This document shows positions 1 through 9,664 of a stretch of DNA of 64,000 bases, piece after piece. The DNA lies in NCBI RefSeq assembly GCF_001653335.1, contig NZ_CP015079.1:3658001-3722000 (forward strand). Direction: 5' to 3'. How positions within the stretch are numbered: position 1 is the stretch's first letter; each line of letters starts with the position of its first letter. This DNA is from Nocardioides dokdonensis FR1436. GTDB taxonomy: Bacteria; Actinomycetota; Actinomycetes; Propionibacteriales; Nocardioidaceae. The translations under genes were made by a program, and so were the position numbers. The notes under the pieces were generated by a model that worked only from the letters and a program-made list of their open reading frames with translations, was not told where the DNA came from and ran no database searches.

Positions 1-338
1 ACCGCGTCGAGCACGACGGAGACGATCTCGTCGACGGCGCCCGAGGGCAGCAGGTGCGCGGCCACGACCGGGCCGAGCAGGGCGCCGGGCACCAGCTCGT
101 GGGCACAGGCCTCGAGCGCCACGGCCAGGTCCAGGGCGGAGCCGCCACCGCCGCCGAGGTCCTCGGCCACGGCGATCGAGGGCACCCCCATCGCGACCAG
201 GGCCTGCCAGGTGTCGGCGAAGCGCGCGTCCTGGTCGCCCTCGGCGGCCCTGGCCACCGACGGCCCCTCCAGGCCGGCCGCCCACGACCGCAGGCTGGCC
301 GCCAGCTCGGCGTGCTCCTCGGAGATCCCGATCGACAT
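1..338 (-). CDS. acyl-CoA dehydrogenase, N-terminal part (cut by window edge)
   Basis: Only the first 112 or so codons are in the window; the gene continues beyond position 1. The translation begins MSIGISEEHAELAASLRSWA and continues with a Gly-rich LGGGGGSALDL turn and a helical ELVPGALLGPVVAAH stretch. This is the usual all-alpha N-terminal domain of FAD-dependent acyl-CoA dehydrogenases. The start ATG at 338 is preceded by GGAGGG. A KstR-type operator lies just upstream (356-369), so this is probably one of the FadE enzymes that dehydrogenate steroid side-chain or ring-derived CoA thioesters. Which FadE it is cannot be told without the FAD-binding half and the catalytic base. Confidence 0.85.
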   Translation of the reverse strand, partial: MSIGISEEHAELAASLRSWAAGLEGPSVARAAEGDQDARFADTWQALVAMGVPSIAVAEDLGGGGGSALDLAVALEACAHELVPGALLGPVVAAHLLPSGAVDEIVSVVLDA

Positions 339-355
339 GCAGTGCCCTCCAAAAC

Positions 356-369
356 TAGAACGTGTTCTC
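356..369. promoter_or_regulatory. KstR-type operator 1 (fadE / methyltransferase divergon)
   Basis: TAGAACGTGTTCTC fits the KstR consensus TnnAACnnGTTnnA except for the last base. It lies between an acyl-CoA dehydrogenase (leftward) and an O-methyltransferase (rightward), so one bound regulator could control both. For the rightward gene a -10-like TATAGG (374-379) ends 8 bases before the GTG at 388 and no Shine-Dalgarno is visible, which suggests a leaderless mRNA. The match is read directly; regulation by KstR is inferred from known mycobacterial and rhodococcal sites. Confidence 0.8.
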
Positions 370-378
370 ACTCTATAG

Positions 379-2146
<1,768 letters not shown>

Positions 2147-2157
<11 letters not shown>

Positions 2158-2878
2158 GCGGGTCGCTCACGGGCTTGGTGACGTAGAGGACCAGGCTCTT
2201 GCCGATGAGCGGGTCGAGCACGCGGCCGGCCAGGCGCAGGGCGCGCGGCTGCTTCATGATCTCCCAGACCAGGAGCCGGTGGTAGGCCTTCACGGCCGGG
2301 TGGTCGTCGTTGGTGACGCCCACCGCGCACTTGATCCACCAGTACGGCGCGTGCAGGCCGTGGGCGTAGTCCTTGCCCTCGTAGGTCAGCCCGGCGTTCT
2401 CCAGCTTGCCGATCAGCTCCTTGTCGGAGTAGATCCGGATGTGGCCGTAGGGCACGTTGTGGTAGTCGTCGCTGAGCTTCCAGTTGACGATCTCGGGGAA
2501 CCAGCGCGGCACCGAGACCGCCATCGTGCCGCCGGGGCGCAGCACCCGGGCGAGCTCCTCGATGGCCTGGATGTCCGCGGGGATGTGCTCGAGCACCTCG
2601 GCCGCGATGATGCGGTCGAACTCGCCGTCGGCGAAGGGCAGCGCGAGCGCGTCGCCCTGCTTGACGTCGGCCTCGGCACCCTCGGGGACCTCGCCGGCCT
2701 CGCGCATCGCGACGAACAGGTCGCGCACGCCGGACAGCTCGTCGGCGTCCATGTCGAACGCCAGCACGTCACCGCCGCGGCGGTAGGCCTCGAAGGCGTG
2801 CCGGCCGCCGCCGGCACCCATGTCCAGGACGCGGTCGCCCGGGCGCAGCCCGAGGCGGTCGAAGTCAACGGTGAGCAC
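2147..2878 (-). CDS. class I SAM-dependent methyltransferase
   Basis: A 243-residue UbiE/Methyltransf_11-type enzyme. Motif I is VLDMGAGGGRHA (17-28), followed by an acidic AFDMDADEL strand, DRIIAAEVLEHIP (motif II) and LRPGGTMAVSVPRW (motif III). The C-terminal third is unusual, rich in Trp and Tyr (HAPYWWIKCA), and is probably the acceptor-binding part. The acceptor is unknown. It overlaps the GT4 gene by 14 bases and the toroid gene by 11, so all three are probably translated together. A glycosylated and methylated lipid or polyketide-like product is possible, but the sequence does not say which. Confidence 0.8.
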
Positions 2879-4163
2879 TGGTGCCCTTCTTTCTGGTCCG
2901 CCGGCCCTTGCGGCCGGTGCCGGTCATGGGTCCTGTGCTGTGCCAGGACTCGATCACGTCCTCGTAGGACTGGGCGACGGTCGCCGCCACCGCCCGCCAG
3001 CTGAACATCTCCTCGACGCGCCGACGGCCCGCGAGGCCCATCCGCTCGCGCCGCTCGGGGTCGTCGAGCAACGCGGCCAGCGAGGCCGTCAGCTCCCCGA
3101 CGTCACCGGGGGTGACCAGGTCGGCGCACAGCCCGTCGGGGCCGACCACCTCGGGGATGGCACCGGCACGGGAGACGATCAGCGGGGTCGCGCAGGCCAT
3201 CAGCTCGGCCGTGGGCAGCGAGAAGCCCTCGTAGAGCGACGGCACGCAGGCGACCTCCGCGGAGCCCATCAGCTCGACGAGCTCGGCCTCGCTGACGCCG
3301 TGCACGAAGCGGACGGCGTCGCCGATCGAGAGCTTGTCGATCAGCTTCTCCGTACGCCCGCCCGGCTGGGGCTTGGTGACCAGGAGCAGCTCGAGGTCGC
3401 GCTCGGTGCGCAGCTTGGCGAAGGCCTCGAGGAGCGTCGAGATGCCCTTCATGGGAGCGTCCGCGCTGGCCATGGCCAGGATGCGACCGGGCACCCGGGG
3501 CGCGGTGGGGGGCACGAAGCCGTCGTCGACGCCGAGCAGGATGACCTGCATCCGCTCCGGGTCGACCCCGAAGTCCCGGGCGATGTCGCGCTTGGAGGTC
3601 TGCGACGGCGTCATCAGCGCCCGCGCGGAGCGCGCGACCCGGCCCTGCATGCGCAGGAAGCCGTACCAGCGGCGCAGCGTGAGCTTGCGCCACGGGTTGC
3701 GGACCTGGGCGAGGTCGATGCGGCGGTCGAACGTGATCGGGTGGTGCAGCGTCGTGATCAACGGCATCGTCCGCTCGATGTCGAGCATGCCGTAGCCGAG
3801 CACCTGGTTGTCGTGGGCGATGTCGAACTCCTCGGCCCGCTCCGCGAGCAGCCGCGCGACCCGGGTGCTGAACGTCTTGGGCTCGGGGAACCCGGCCGCG
3901 CACATGGTGGCGAACTCCTCGACGTCGACGCGGTCCCGGAACTCGCGCAGCCTCGGCACCCGGAAGGGGTCGGGCTCGCGGTAGAGGTCGAGGCTGGGCA
4001 CCTTGGTCAGGCGCACGCCGGCGTCGAGCTCGGGGTAGGGCTGGCCCGAGAAGACCTCGACCTCGTGACCGAGGGCGGTCAGCTCACGGCTGAGGTGGCG
4101 GATGTAGATGCCCTGGCCGCCACAGTGCGGCTTGGAGCGGTAGGACAGCATCGCGATCCGCAT
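2865..4163 (-). CDS. GT4-family glycosyltransferase
   Basis: A 432-residue GT-B retaining glycosyltransferase. The N-terminus has the acceptor-side loop HCGGQGIYIRHLSREL. The C-terminal half has the donor-site block LYEGFSLPTAELMACATPLI with the paired Glu residues of the GT4 E-x7-E motif. The tail is basic (RKGRRTRKKG), which suggests contact with the inner face of the membrane. The ATG at 4163 follows GAGGAG. It is the first gene of the leftward operon, and the KstR-type operator at 4258-4271 lies between it and kstR. It probably transfers a sugar to a lipid or cell-envelope acceptor. Confidence 0.85.
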   Translation of the reverse strand: MRIAMLSYRSKPHCGGQGIYIRHLSRELTALGHEVEVFSGQPYPELDAGVRLTKVPSLDLYREPDPFRVPRLREFRDRVDVEEFATMCAAGFPEPKTFSTRVARLLAERAEEFDIAHDNQVLGYGMLDIERTMPLITTLHHPITFDRRIDLAQVRNPWRKLTLRRWYGFLRMQGRVARSARALMTPSQTSKRDIARDFGVDPERMQVILLGVDDGFVPPTAPRVPGRILAMASADAPMKGISTLLEAFAKLRTERDLELLLVTKPQPGGRTEKLIDKLSIGDAVRFVHGVSEAELVELMGSAEVACVPSLYEGFSLPTAELMACATPLIVSRAGAIPEVVGPDGLCADLVTPGDVGELTASLAALLDDPERRERMGLAGRRRVEEMFSWRAVAATVAQSYEDVIESWHSTGPMTGTGRKGRRTRKKGTSAHR

Positions 4164-4257
4164 GTGCCGGGCTCCTCTGGTCAGTGCGGCCGTCGGGGCC
4201 GATCGGGGGGACTCGCCGCACTCCGGGAACTCACCCGCCTGGGCAGGGTCACGGAAG

Positions 4258-4271
4258 TGGAACGTGTTCTA
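4258..4271. promoter_or_regulatory. KstR-type operator 2 (kstR / GT4 divergon)
   Basis: TGGAACGTGTTCTA fits TnnAACnnGTTnnA exactly. It sits 111 bases before kstR and 94 before the divergent GT4 gene, so it could give autorepression of kstR and control of the glycosyltransferase operon. A -10-like TATCAT (4270-4275) overlaps its right end on the kstR side. A second candidate -10, TAGCCT, is at 4291. Confidence 0.85.
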
Positions 4272-4382
4272 TCATGACACGACTCGCGGGTAGCCTAGTC
4301 GTTCGCCCGTCTGCGCACTCCAGCACCCGAACCCCGGGCTGTCCGCTCCCGCCACCCTCCCGACCAGTCAGAAGGCCCCGTT

Positions 4383-4985
4383 GTGACCGCCACCAACTCC
4401 CTCACCAGCGACGACCTCGGTTCGTCCGCGCAGCGTGAGCGTCGCAAGCGCATCCTCGACGCGACCATCTCCCTCGCCTCCGAGGGAGGCTTCGACGCGG
4501 TGCAGATGCGGGCGGTCGCCGACCAGGCCGAGGTGGCGCTGGGGACGCTCTACCGCTACTTCCCCTCCAAGATCCACCTGCTCGTCTCGGCCCTGGGCCG
4601 CGAGTTCGAGCGGGGCGACGCGCTGGTGCGCCAGCGCGAGGTCCCCGGGGACACCGCCGCCGAGCGGGTCATCAACGTGTTGCGCACCACCACCCGCGGC
4701 ATGCGCGCCGACCCGCACCTGACCGAGGCGCTGACCCGGGCCTTCATGTTCGCGGACGCCTCGGTGCGCACCGAGATCGACCACGTCGGCATGCTGCTGA
4801 CGCGGATGCTCACCTGGGCGATGGACCCGAGCAAGGACGACGTCAGCGACGACGACATCGCCGTGGCGAAGGTCATCGGCGACGTGTGGCTCTCCGCCCT
4901 CGTCGGCTGGGTCACCGGCCGCGCCAGCGTGGCCGAGACGGGCACCAAGATCGAGGTGGCGGTCGGCCTCCTGCTGCGCGAGTAG
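4383..4985 (+). CDS. kstR: TetR-family repressor KstR (steroid catabolism regulator)
   Basis: A 200-residue TetR protein. Residues about 15-66 form the helix-turn-helix domain and contain blocks that I recall as nearly identical to mycobacterial KstR: QRERRKRILDAT, VQMRAVADQAEVA, GTLYRYFPSK and HLLVSALGREF. The C-terminal ligand domain also keeps LTEAMTRA-like (LTEALTRAFMFADAS) and VIGDVWLSAL blocks. Known KstR represses cholesterol uptake and ring-degradation genes and is released by a 3-oxo-cholestenoyl-CoA-type ligand. The GTG start follows AGAAGG. The KstR-type site upstream and four more within 33 kb support the assignment. The family call is firm and the orthology strong. Confidence 0.92.
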   Translation: MTATNSLTSDDLGSSAQRERRKRILDATISLASEGGFDAVQMRAVADQAEVALGTLYRYFPSKIHLLVSALGREFERGDALVRQREVPGDTAAERVINVLRTTTRGMRADPHLTEALTRAFMFADASVRTEIDHVGMLLTRMLTWAMDPSKDDVSDDDIAVAKVIGDVWLSALVGWVTGRASVAETGTKIEVAVGLLLRE

Positions 4986-4996
4986 CAGCCCCGCCC

Positions 4997-5503
4997 TCAG
5001 GCCGGGGGCAGCACCGAGGCGCTGGTCGAGCCGCCGATCGGCATCTCGGGCAGCCCCAGCTTGCGGTGGTCCCAGCTGCGCACGCGCTCTGCGTCGAGGC
5101 GCACCACCACCCGGTTCCTGGCCATCACCTCGACGAAGGGGCGCATCTCCTCGGTGAAGGGCGCGTTGTAGCGCTCGAACACGTCGACGCACACGTCCCA
5201 CACGAGCTGCTCGTCGTCGAGCACGACACCGGTCCCCTCGAGGGAGACCCCGCGCAGCTGGTCGTAGGTGTGGCCGGCCTCCACGAGGAAGCTCATCCGC
5301 GGGTCGCGACGCAGGTTGACGACCTTCTGCGACTTGGCCTTGGTCTCGAGGTAGACGTGGCCGTCGAGCCACGCGTACCACATCGCGACCAGGTGGACCC
5401 CGCCGTCCTTGCCGATCGTGGCGACCGTCGAGCTGCGCTGCTCGGCGATGAACGCGTCGACCTCGACCTCGCTCATCTGGACCTGGGTTCGCTGCTTGGC
5501 CAT
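4997..5503 (-). CDS. PPOX-fold (pyridoxamine 5'-phosphate oxidase-like) flavin/F420 protein
   Basis: A 168-residue protein starting MAKQRTQVQMSE at the ATG at 5503, behind GGAGGC; a longer upstream frame is not needed. The split-barrel fold is indicated by STVATIGKDGGVHLVAMWY, LETKAKSQKVVNLRRDPRMS and the dimer-forming GVSLEGTGVVLDD. Relatives bind FMN, FAD or F420 and reduce or oxidise small substrates; no substrate can be given. It is the last gene of the leftward operon that starts with a ferredoxin reductase behind KstR operator 3. A redox step in steroid degradation is therefore plausible. Confidence 0.75.
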   Translation of the reverse strand: MAKQRTQVQMSEVEVDAFIAEQRSSTVATIGKDGGVHLVAMWYAWLDGHVYLETKAKSQKVVNLRRDPRMSFLVEAGHTYDQLRGVSLEGTGVVLDDEQLVWDVCVDVFERYNAPFTEEMRPFVEVMARNRVVVRLDAERVRSWDHRKLGLPEMPIGGSTSASVLPPA

Positions 5504-5504
5504 C

Positions 5505-6269
5505 TCAGCCTCCGAAGGCGTGGGTTGCGCTGACGCCGCCGTCGATCGCGATCTCGGCGCCGTTGACGTAGGTGGACTCGTTGCTGGCGAGGTAGACGTA
5601 GAGCGGGGCGACGTCCTCGGGGTGCCCGACCCGGCGCAGCGGCACCTTGGCGGCACCGAACTCCATCGCCGCGTCGCCGCCGTGCTCGCGGGTCATCGGG
5701 GTGTCGATCATCCCGGGGTGCACGGAGTTCACGCGGATGCCGTGCGGGCCCAGCTCGTGCGAGGCGCCCTTGGTCATGCCGCGGATGGCGAACTTCGTGG
5801 CGCCGTAGGCGACGACGCCGGACATGCCGCCCAGTCCCTCGGTGGAGGAGGCGTTGATGATCGAGCCGCCGCCGTTCTTGCGCATCGTGCGCGCGACGGC
5901 CTTCATGCCCAGGAAGCAGCCGAGCTGGTTGACCCGGAACATCAGCTCCAGGTCGGTGATGTCCTGGCGCTCGATCTGGCCGAAGCGCAGCACGCCGGCG
6001 TTGTTGGCCAGCACCGAGACGGGGCCCCACTGCTCGACCGTCTCGTCGACCAGCGTGGTCCAGGAGGACTCGTCGCTGACGTCGTGGTGGGCGAAGCGGG
6101 CCATGCCCGGGTGCGACTGCTCGAGCTCGGCCGCCAGCGCGGCACCCTGCTCGTCGGCGACGTCGGCGATCACCGTGCGGGCGCCCTCGGCCACGAAGGC
6201 GCGGCAGATGCCGGCCCCCTGGCCCATCGCGCCGCCGGTCACGATGGCGACCTTGCCCGCGAGCCTCAC
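5505..6269 (-). CDS. short-chain dehydrogenase, 3-alpha/20-beta-hydroxysteroid dehydrogenase-like
   Basis: A 254-residue classical SDR. It shows the nucleotide motif TGGAMGQG near residue 11, NNAG, catalytic Ser in [11 protein letters not shown] and the YGATK Tyr/Lys pair, ending in the usual [10 protein letters not shown]. From memory it resembles mycobacterial FabG3 (Rv2002), a 3-alpha/20-beta-hydroxysteroid dehydrogenase, over its full length (GSIINxSSxEGL, ATKFAxRGxTK, HPGxxxTPMT). A hydroxysteroid or hydroxyacyl-CoA substrate is likely. It overlaps the preceding SDR by 4 bases (ATGA) and is followed at once by the PPOX gene. Confidence 0.82.
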   Translation of the reverse strand: MRLAGKVAIVTGGAMGQGAGICRAFVAEGARTVIADVADEQGAALAAELEQSHPGMARFAHHDVSDESSWTTLVDETVEQWGPVSVLANNAGVLRFGQIERQDITDLELMFRVNQLGCFLGMKAVARTMRKNGGGSIINASSTEGLGGMSGVVAYGATKFAIRGMTKGASHELGPHGIRVNSVHPGMIDTPMTREHGGDAAMEFGAAKVPLRRVGHPEDVAPLYVYLASNESTYVNGAEIAIDGGVSATHAFGG

Positions 6270-7165
6270 AGGGTCAGCCGCATGATGGAGTCTGCGGCGA
6301 AGCCGACGGCCGGGTCGCGGTCGGCGAAGAACCCGCCCAGCTGCTGGTCCAGCTCGTCGGGGGTGAAGGTCTGGCCCGTGGTGTCGAAGCGCTGCTCGAC
6401 GACGGGTGCCGCGACGAGCGCGACCATGCCGCCGTACACCACGAACACCTGGCCGGTGATCCGCTCGGCGGCCGGGGAGGCGAGGTAGGCGACCAGCGGG
6501 GCCACGTGCTCGGGCGAGTAGGGGTCGATGCCCTCGCCGGAGGTGTCCTCGCCGAAGACCTGCGCGGTCATCGCGGTGCGGGCGCGCGGGCAGATCGCGT
6601 TGGCGCGGACGCCCGAGGAGCCCAGGGCCCGGGCCGTGGCCACGGTCAGGTTCGCGATGCCGGCCTTGGCGGCGCCGTAGTTGGCCTGGCCGGGAGGGCC
6701 GGACAGGAACGCCTCGGAGGCGGTGTTGACGACGCTGCCGTAGACGGGCGCGCCCTGCTCCTTGGCCTGTCCGCGCCAGTACGCCGCAGCGTTGCGCGAG
6801 AGCAGGAAGTGTCCGCGCAGGTGCACGCGCACGACCGTGTCGAACTCCTCGTCGCTCATGTTGAAGAGCATCCGGTCGCGGGTCATGCCCGCGTTGTTGA
6901 CCACCACGTCCAGGCGACCGAGGCCGTCCACGGCCGCGGCCATCATCGCGTCGGCGGTGGCCCGCTCGGCCACGTCGCCTTCGACGACCTGCACACGGCG
7001 CCCCAGGGCCTTGATCTCGTCGGCGGTCCCGTCGGCCGCTCCGGGCAGGTCGTTGAGGACCAGGTCGGCGCCCCCGGAGGCGAGGGCCAGCGCCTCGGCG
7101 CGCCCCAGACCGGCGCCGGCGCCGGTGACGACGGCGACGCGGCCGTCGAGGGAGGTGCTCGCCAT
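6266..7165 (-). CDS. short-chain dehydrogenase (3-oxoacyl reductase-like, KstR-operon)
   Basis: A 299-residue SDR starting [20 protein letters not shown] at the ATG at 7165; the upstream extension in frame overlaps the ferredoxin gene and is rejected. It has [13 protein letters not shown] for NAD(P), [15 protein letters not shown] and YGAAKAG (Tyr/Lys). A C-terminal extension of about 50 residues ([21 protein letters not shown]) is typical of the longer actinobacterial SDRs related to Rv3548c. It probably oxidises a 3-hydroxyacyl-CoA or hydroxysteroid intermediate. Its stop overlaps the next SDR start by ATGA, and it follows the ferredoxin gene by one base. Confidence 0.8.
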   Translation of the reverse strand: MASTSLDGRVAVVTGAGAGLGRAEALALASGGADLVLNDLPGAADGTADEIKALGRRVQVVEGDVAERATADAMMAAAVDGLGRLDVVVNNAGMTRDRMLFNMSDEEFDTVVRVHLRGHFLLSRNAAAYWRGQAKEQGAPVYGSVVNTASEAFLSGPPGQANYGAAKAGIANLTVATARALGSSGVRANAICPRARTAMTAQVFGEDTSGEGIDPYSPEHVAPLVAYLASPAAERITGQVFVVYGGMVALVAAPVVEQRFDTTGQTFTPDELDQQLGGFFADRDPAVGFAADSIMRLTL

Positions 7166-7166
7166 C

Positions 7167-7361
7167 TCAGCCCTCCAGCGAGATCGCGGCGCGCGGGCAC
7201 GCAGCGACCGCGCGGTCGACGTCGCCACGGTTCTCGTCCGTGGTCGTGGTCGTCTTCAGCTGCAGGTTGTCGTCGTCGTCGAGCTCGAAGACCTGCGGGG
7301 CCATCGCCTCGCACAGTCCGTTCGCCTCGCACAGGTCGTAGTCGACCTTGATCTCGCTCAT
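7167..7361 (-). CDS. fdxD: 3Fe-4S ferredoxin, FdxD-like
   Basis: A 64-residue ferredoxin with three cluster Cys residues, C11, C17 and C55 (the last in AACPRAAI). This CX5C...CP pattern gives a single 3Fe-4S cluster. Such ferredoxins usually feed cytochromes P450. In Mycobacterium tuberculosis FdxD (Rv3503c) lies beside the mce4/FadE genes under KstR, and this protein resembles it in length and in its ending, so the symbol is used by analogy. It overlaps the reductase gene by 4 bases, so the pair is presumably made in balance. No P450 is present in the window. Confidence 0.85.
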   Translation of the reverse strand: MSEIKVDYDLCEANGLCEAMAPQVFELDDDDNLQLKTTTTTDENRGDVDRAVAACPRAAISLEG

Positions 7362-8374
7362 GGCTGGCTTCCTTCGCTGGAGTGGCCCGGGAACACCTTG
7401 GCCCCGGGATCGATCGTGACGGTGGCGTTGTTCACGGCCGTGGCAGCCTCACCGAACCCGACGGCGATCAGGCGGACCTTGCCGGGGTGCTCGGTGATGT
7501 CGCCCGCGGCGAAGACCCGGCGCAGGTTGGTCTGCATCGAGGGGGCGACCACGATGTGCCGCTTCTCGACCTCGATCCCCCACTGCTGGATGGGTCCGAG
7601 GTCGGCGATGAACCCGAGGGCCGCCACGACCGCCTGGCAGGGCAGCACCAGGGTCTCCTCCCCCACCTGGATCTCGACCTCGGCCACGGGGCCGTCGAGG
7701 CCGTCGGGCCCGTCCGGGTCGGCCCGCAGCGCGCTGACCTGGGCATCGGTGATCAGGCGGACCGAGGAGGCGCGCACCTGCTCGACCGTGCGCTCGTGGG
7801 CGCGGAAGGCGGCGCGGCGGTGCACGACCGTCACCGACCGGGCGATCGGCTCGAGGTGGACGGCCCAGTCGAAGGCGGAGTCGCCGCCGCCGACGATCAC
7901 CACGTCGCGGTCGGCGTACGGCTCGAAGCGAGGCACGAAGAACTCCAGGCCACGGCCCTGCCAGCCCTCGCCGGCCGGCAGGGCGCGGGGGCTGAACTTG
8001 CCGATCCCGGCGGTGACCAGCACCGCCCCGGCATGCACACGGGTGCCGTCGTCGAGGCCGACGACGACTCCGTCGTCGTTGTGCTCGAGGCTCGCCGCGG
8101 TGCGTCCCAGCAGGTACGTCGGGTCGGCGCTGGCCGCCTGCTCGACCAGCCCGGCCACCAGGTCGCGGCCCTTGACAGCGGGGAACCCGGCCACGTCGAG
8201 GATCATCTTCTCGGGGTACATCGCGGTGATCTGGCCGCCGAGCTCGGGCAGCGAGTCGACGACCGCGACCCGGTGGCCGCGGAACCCAGCGTAGTAGGCG
8301 GCGAACAGGCCGGTCGGACCCGCGCCGACGACCAGGATGTCGCACTCGACGGTCGGGCCTGTGGTCACGGTCAC
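7358..8374 (-). CDS. ferredoxin-NADP(+) reductase, thioredoxin-reductase-like (YumC type)
   Basis: A 338-residue two-dinucleotide-domain flavoprotein. FAD binds at VVGAGPTGLFAAYYAG (15-30), NAD(P)H at VIVGGGDSAFDWA (about 158-170), and GDITEHPGKVRLIAVGFGEA is the C-terminal FAD motif. There is no CxxC pair, which separates it from thioredoxin reductase and matches YumC-type ferredoxin reductases. It would reduce the adjacent FdxD-like ferredoxin, giving electrons to steroid monooxygenases encoded elsewhere. The start is GTG at 8374 with no ribosome binding site and a -10-like TATGGT just before it (8380-8385), so the mRNA is probably leaderless. KstR operator 3 overlaps that -10. Confidence 0.88.
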   Translation of the reverse strand: MTVTTGPTVECDILVVGAGPTGLFAAYYAGFRGHRVAVVDSLPELGGQITAMYPEKMILDVAGFPAVKGRDLVAGLVEQAASADPTYLLGRTAASLEHNDDGVVVGLDDGTRVHAGAVLVTAGIGKFSPRALPAGEGWQGRGLEFFVPRFEPYADRDVVIVGGGDSAFDWAVHLEPIARSVTVVHRRAAFRAHERTVEQVRASSVRLITDAQVSALRADPDGPDGLDGPVAEVEIQVGEETLVLPCQAVVAALGFIADLGPIQQWGIEVEKRHIVVAPSMQTNLRRVFAAGDITEHPGKVRLIAVGFGEAATAVNNATVTIDPGAKVFPGHSSEGSQP

Positions 8375-8382
8375 GCAAGAAC

Positions 8383-8396
8383 CATAACGTGTTCTA
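8383..8396. promoter_or_regulatory. KstR-type operator 3 (ferredoxin reductase operon)
   Basis: CATAACGTGTTCTA on the + strand keeps AACnnGTT and a final A but not the first T of TnnAACnnGTTnnA. It overlaps the presumed -10 (TATGGT, 8380-8385) of the leftward operon, a position expected to block RNA polymerase. The GTG of the first gene lies only 8 bases further on. Confidence 0.8.
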
Positions 8397-8405
8397 GTTT
8401 CGCCG

Positions 8406-9125
8406 TCACTGGGTCTCGATGTCGGAGACGAGCCAGCCGTCGGCGGTGTCGACGACCGTGACCAGCGCGCGGTACTCGCTGAACGAGGTCTGCTCGCCCT
8501 TCTTGGTGACGTACTGGTTGAAGAACAGCAGCGCCTGCACCTGCGAGGGCGACGCGCGCACGACGCCCTGGGCCAGCATCCGGACCTCGACCGTGGTGCG
8601 GGCGTCGATGAACTCCTCGCGCACGTCCTCCTTGGTCTCGACGTACTGCTCGGCGAAGTCCGCGGTCATCAGCGCTGTGGCGTCCTCGATGCCCTCGTCG
8701 TAGGACTCGTGGCTCGAGCCGAGGATCACCTCGGCGCTCTGCGCGGCCGCCTCCACGCCGGGGCGGAACTCCGACTGCGGCACGCTCACGGGCTGCGCGT
8801 CGCTCGGCGCGTCGGAGGAGGCCGACGAGTCGGAGAAGTACTGCCAGTAGACGAACTCGGCCGGGACCGCGACCAGCAGCACCACGAAGGCCACCACCAG
8901 CCACCGGGTCGCTCGCGAGGACGCGAACAGCGAGGCCGAGGCCGGTTCGGCGCCGGGAACCGATGCGGACTCGGGCGCGCGCTCGGGTGCGGGCTCGGGC
9001 GCCGCCTCGTCGACGGGCCCGTGCGGGCCGCTGCCGGCCAGGCGGCGCGGCCGGGGGGCGCCGGTGCGTGAGCTGCCGGGACGCGGGGACCGGGGGGCCC
9101 GGGGCTGCCGGGGTCGCTGGGCCAT
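8406..9125 (-). CDS. Mce-associated membrane protein (Mas4B-like)
   Basis: A 239-residue protein: a Pro/Arg/Ala-rich, probably disordered cytoplasmic N-terminus (1-70), one membrane segment at about 75-93 (WLVVAFVVLLVAVPAEFVYW), then an extracytoplasmic alpha+beta domain. The end SEYRALVTVVDTADGWLVSD matches Mce-associated proteins. It is the last gene of the mce4 operon, 3 bases after the Mas4A-like gene. In mycobacteria such proteins stabilise the Mce complex; that role is assumed here by position. Confidence 0.82.
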   Translation of the reverse strand: MAQRPRQPRAPRSPRPGSSRTGAPRPRRLAGSGPHGPVDEAAPEPAPERAPESASVPGAEPASASLFASSRATRWLVVAFVVLLVAVPAEFVYWQYFSDSSASSDAPSDAQPVSVPQSEFRPGVEAAAQSAEVILGSSHESYDEGIEDATALMTADFAEQYVETKEDVREEFIDARTTVEVRMLAQGVVRASPSQVQALLFFNQYVTKKGEQTSFSEYRALVTVVDTADGWLVSDIETQ

Positions 9126-9128
9126 GCC

Positions 9129-9659
9129 TCAGGCCACGAACTGGAGGTCGTGGGTCAACCAGCGCCCGTCCTCGAGCACCAGCTCGAGACGCAGGCGGAA
9201 GGCCCGGGCGACGGGCTCGTTCTCGGTCTGGACGTTGGAGACGGTGCCCGTGGTGGCCGCGATCACCGTCGCGGAGTCGTCGTCGGCGGCCACGACGCCG
9301 GCCCACAGCACCTCGCCGGCCATGATCGACCTGTTCTGCCGCAGCACCTTGCGGACCCCCTTGGTCGACTCGTCGTACTGCTTGCGGAACTCGCCCGTGG
9401 CACCGGAGGCGACCTTCTCGATGCTCGCCTCCGCGTCGTCGTAGCGGATGTTGATGAACGCCTCCGCCTCCTCGCGGGCGGCGCTGAGCACGGCGGCGTA
9501 CTGCTCCGGGGCTCCCTCGGCACCCGAGGCTCCGCTGCGCCCGGCGTCCTGGGCGATCTGCACGCCCAGCACCACGGCGGTCGCCGCGAGCAGCATCACG
9601 CTGAGGTAGAGCACCACGTTGACGGTGCGGTTGACGGGGCGCCCGTCGGTCATGTCCAT
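9129..9659 (-). CDS. Mce-associated membrane protein (Mas4A-like)
   Basis: A 176-residue protein starting MDMTDGRPVNRTVN at 9659 behind GGTGAG; a second ATG at 9653 is possible. One membrane segment follows (VVLYLSVMLLAATAVVLGVQ, about 15-36), then an extracytoplasmic domain with FRKQYDESTKGVRKVL and EDGRWLTHDLQFVA. The layout is that of Mas/VirB8-like Mce-associated proteins. It sits between mce4F and the second Mas protein with almost no spacing. Confidence 0.82.
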   Translation of the reverse strand: MDMTDGRPVNRTVNVVLYLSVMLLAATAVVLGVQIAQDAGRSGASGAEGAPEQYAAVLSAAREEAEAFINIRYDDAEASIEKVASGATGEFRKQYDESTKGVRKVLRQNRSIMAGEVLWAGVVAADDDSATVIAATTGTVSNVQTENEPVARAFRLRLELVLEDGRWLTHDLQFVA

Positions 9660-9664
9660 CAATC

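Noticed and set aside
5504..5656. N-terminal extension of the PPOX-fold protein
   Set aside because: It is Arg/Ser/Thr/Pro-rich shadow of the upstream SDR gene. The ATG at 5503 has a good ribosome binding site.
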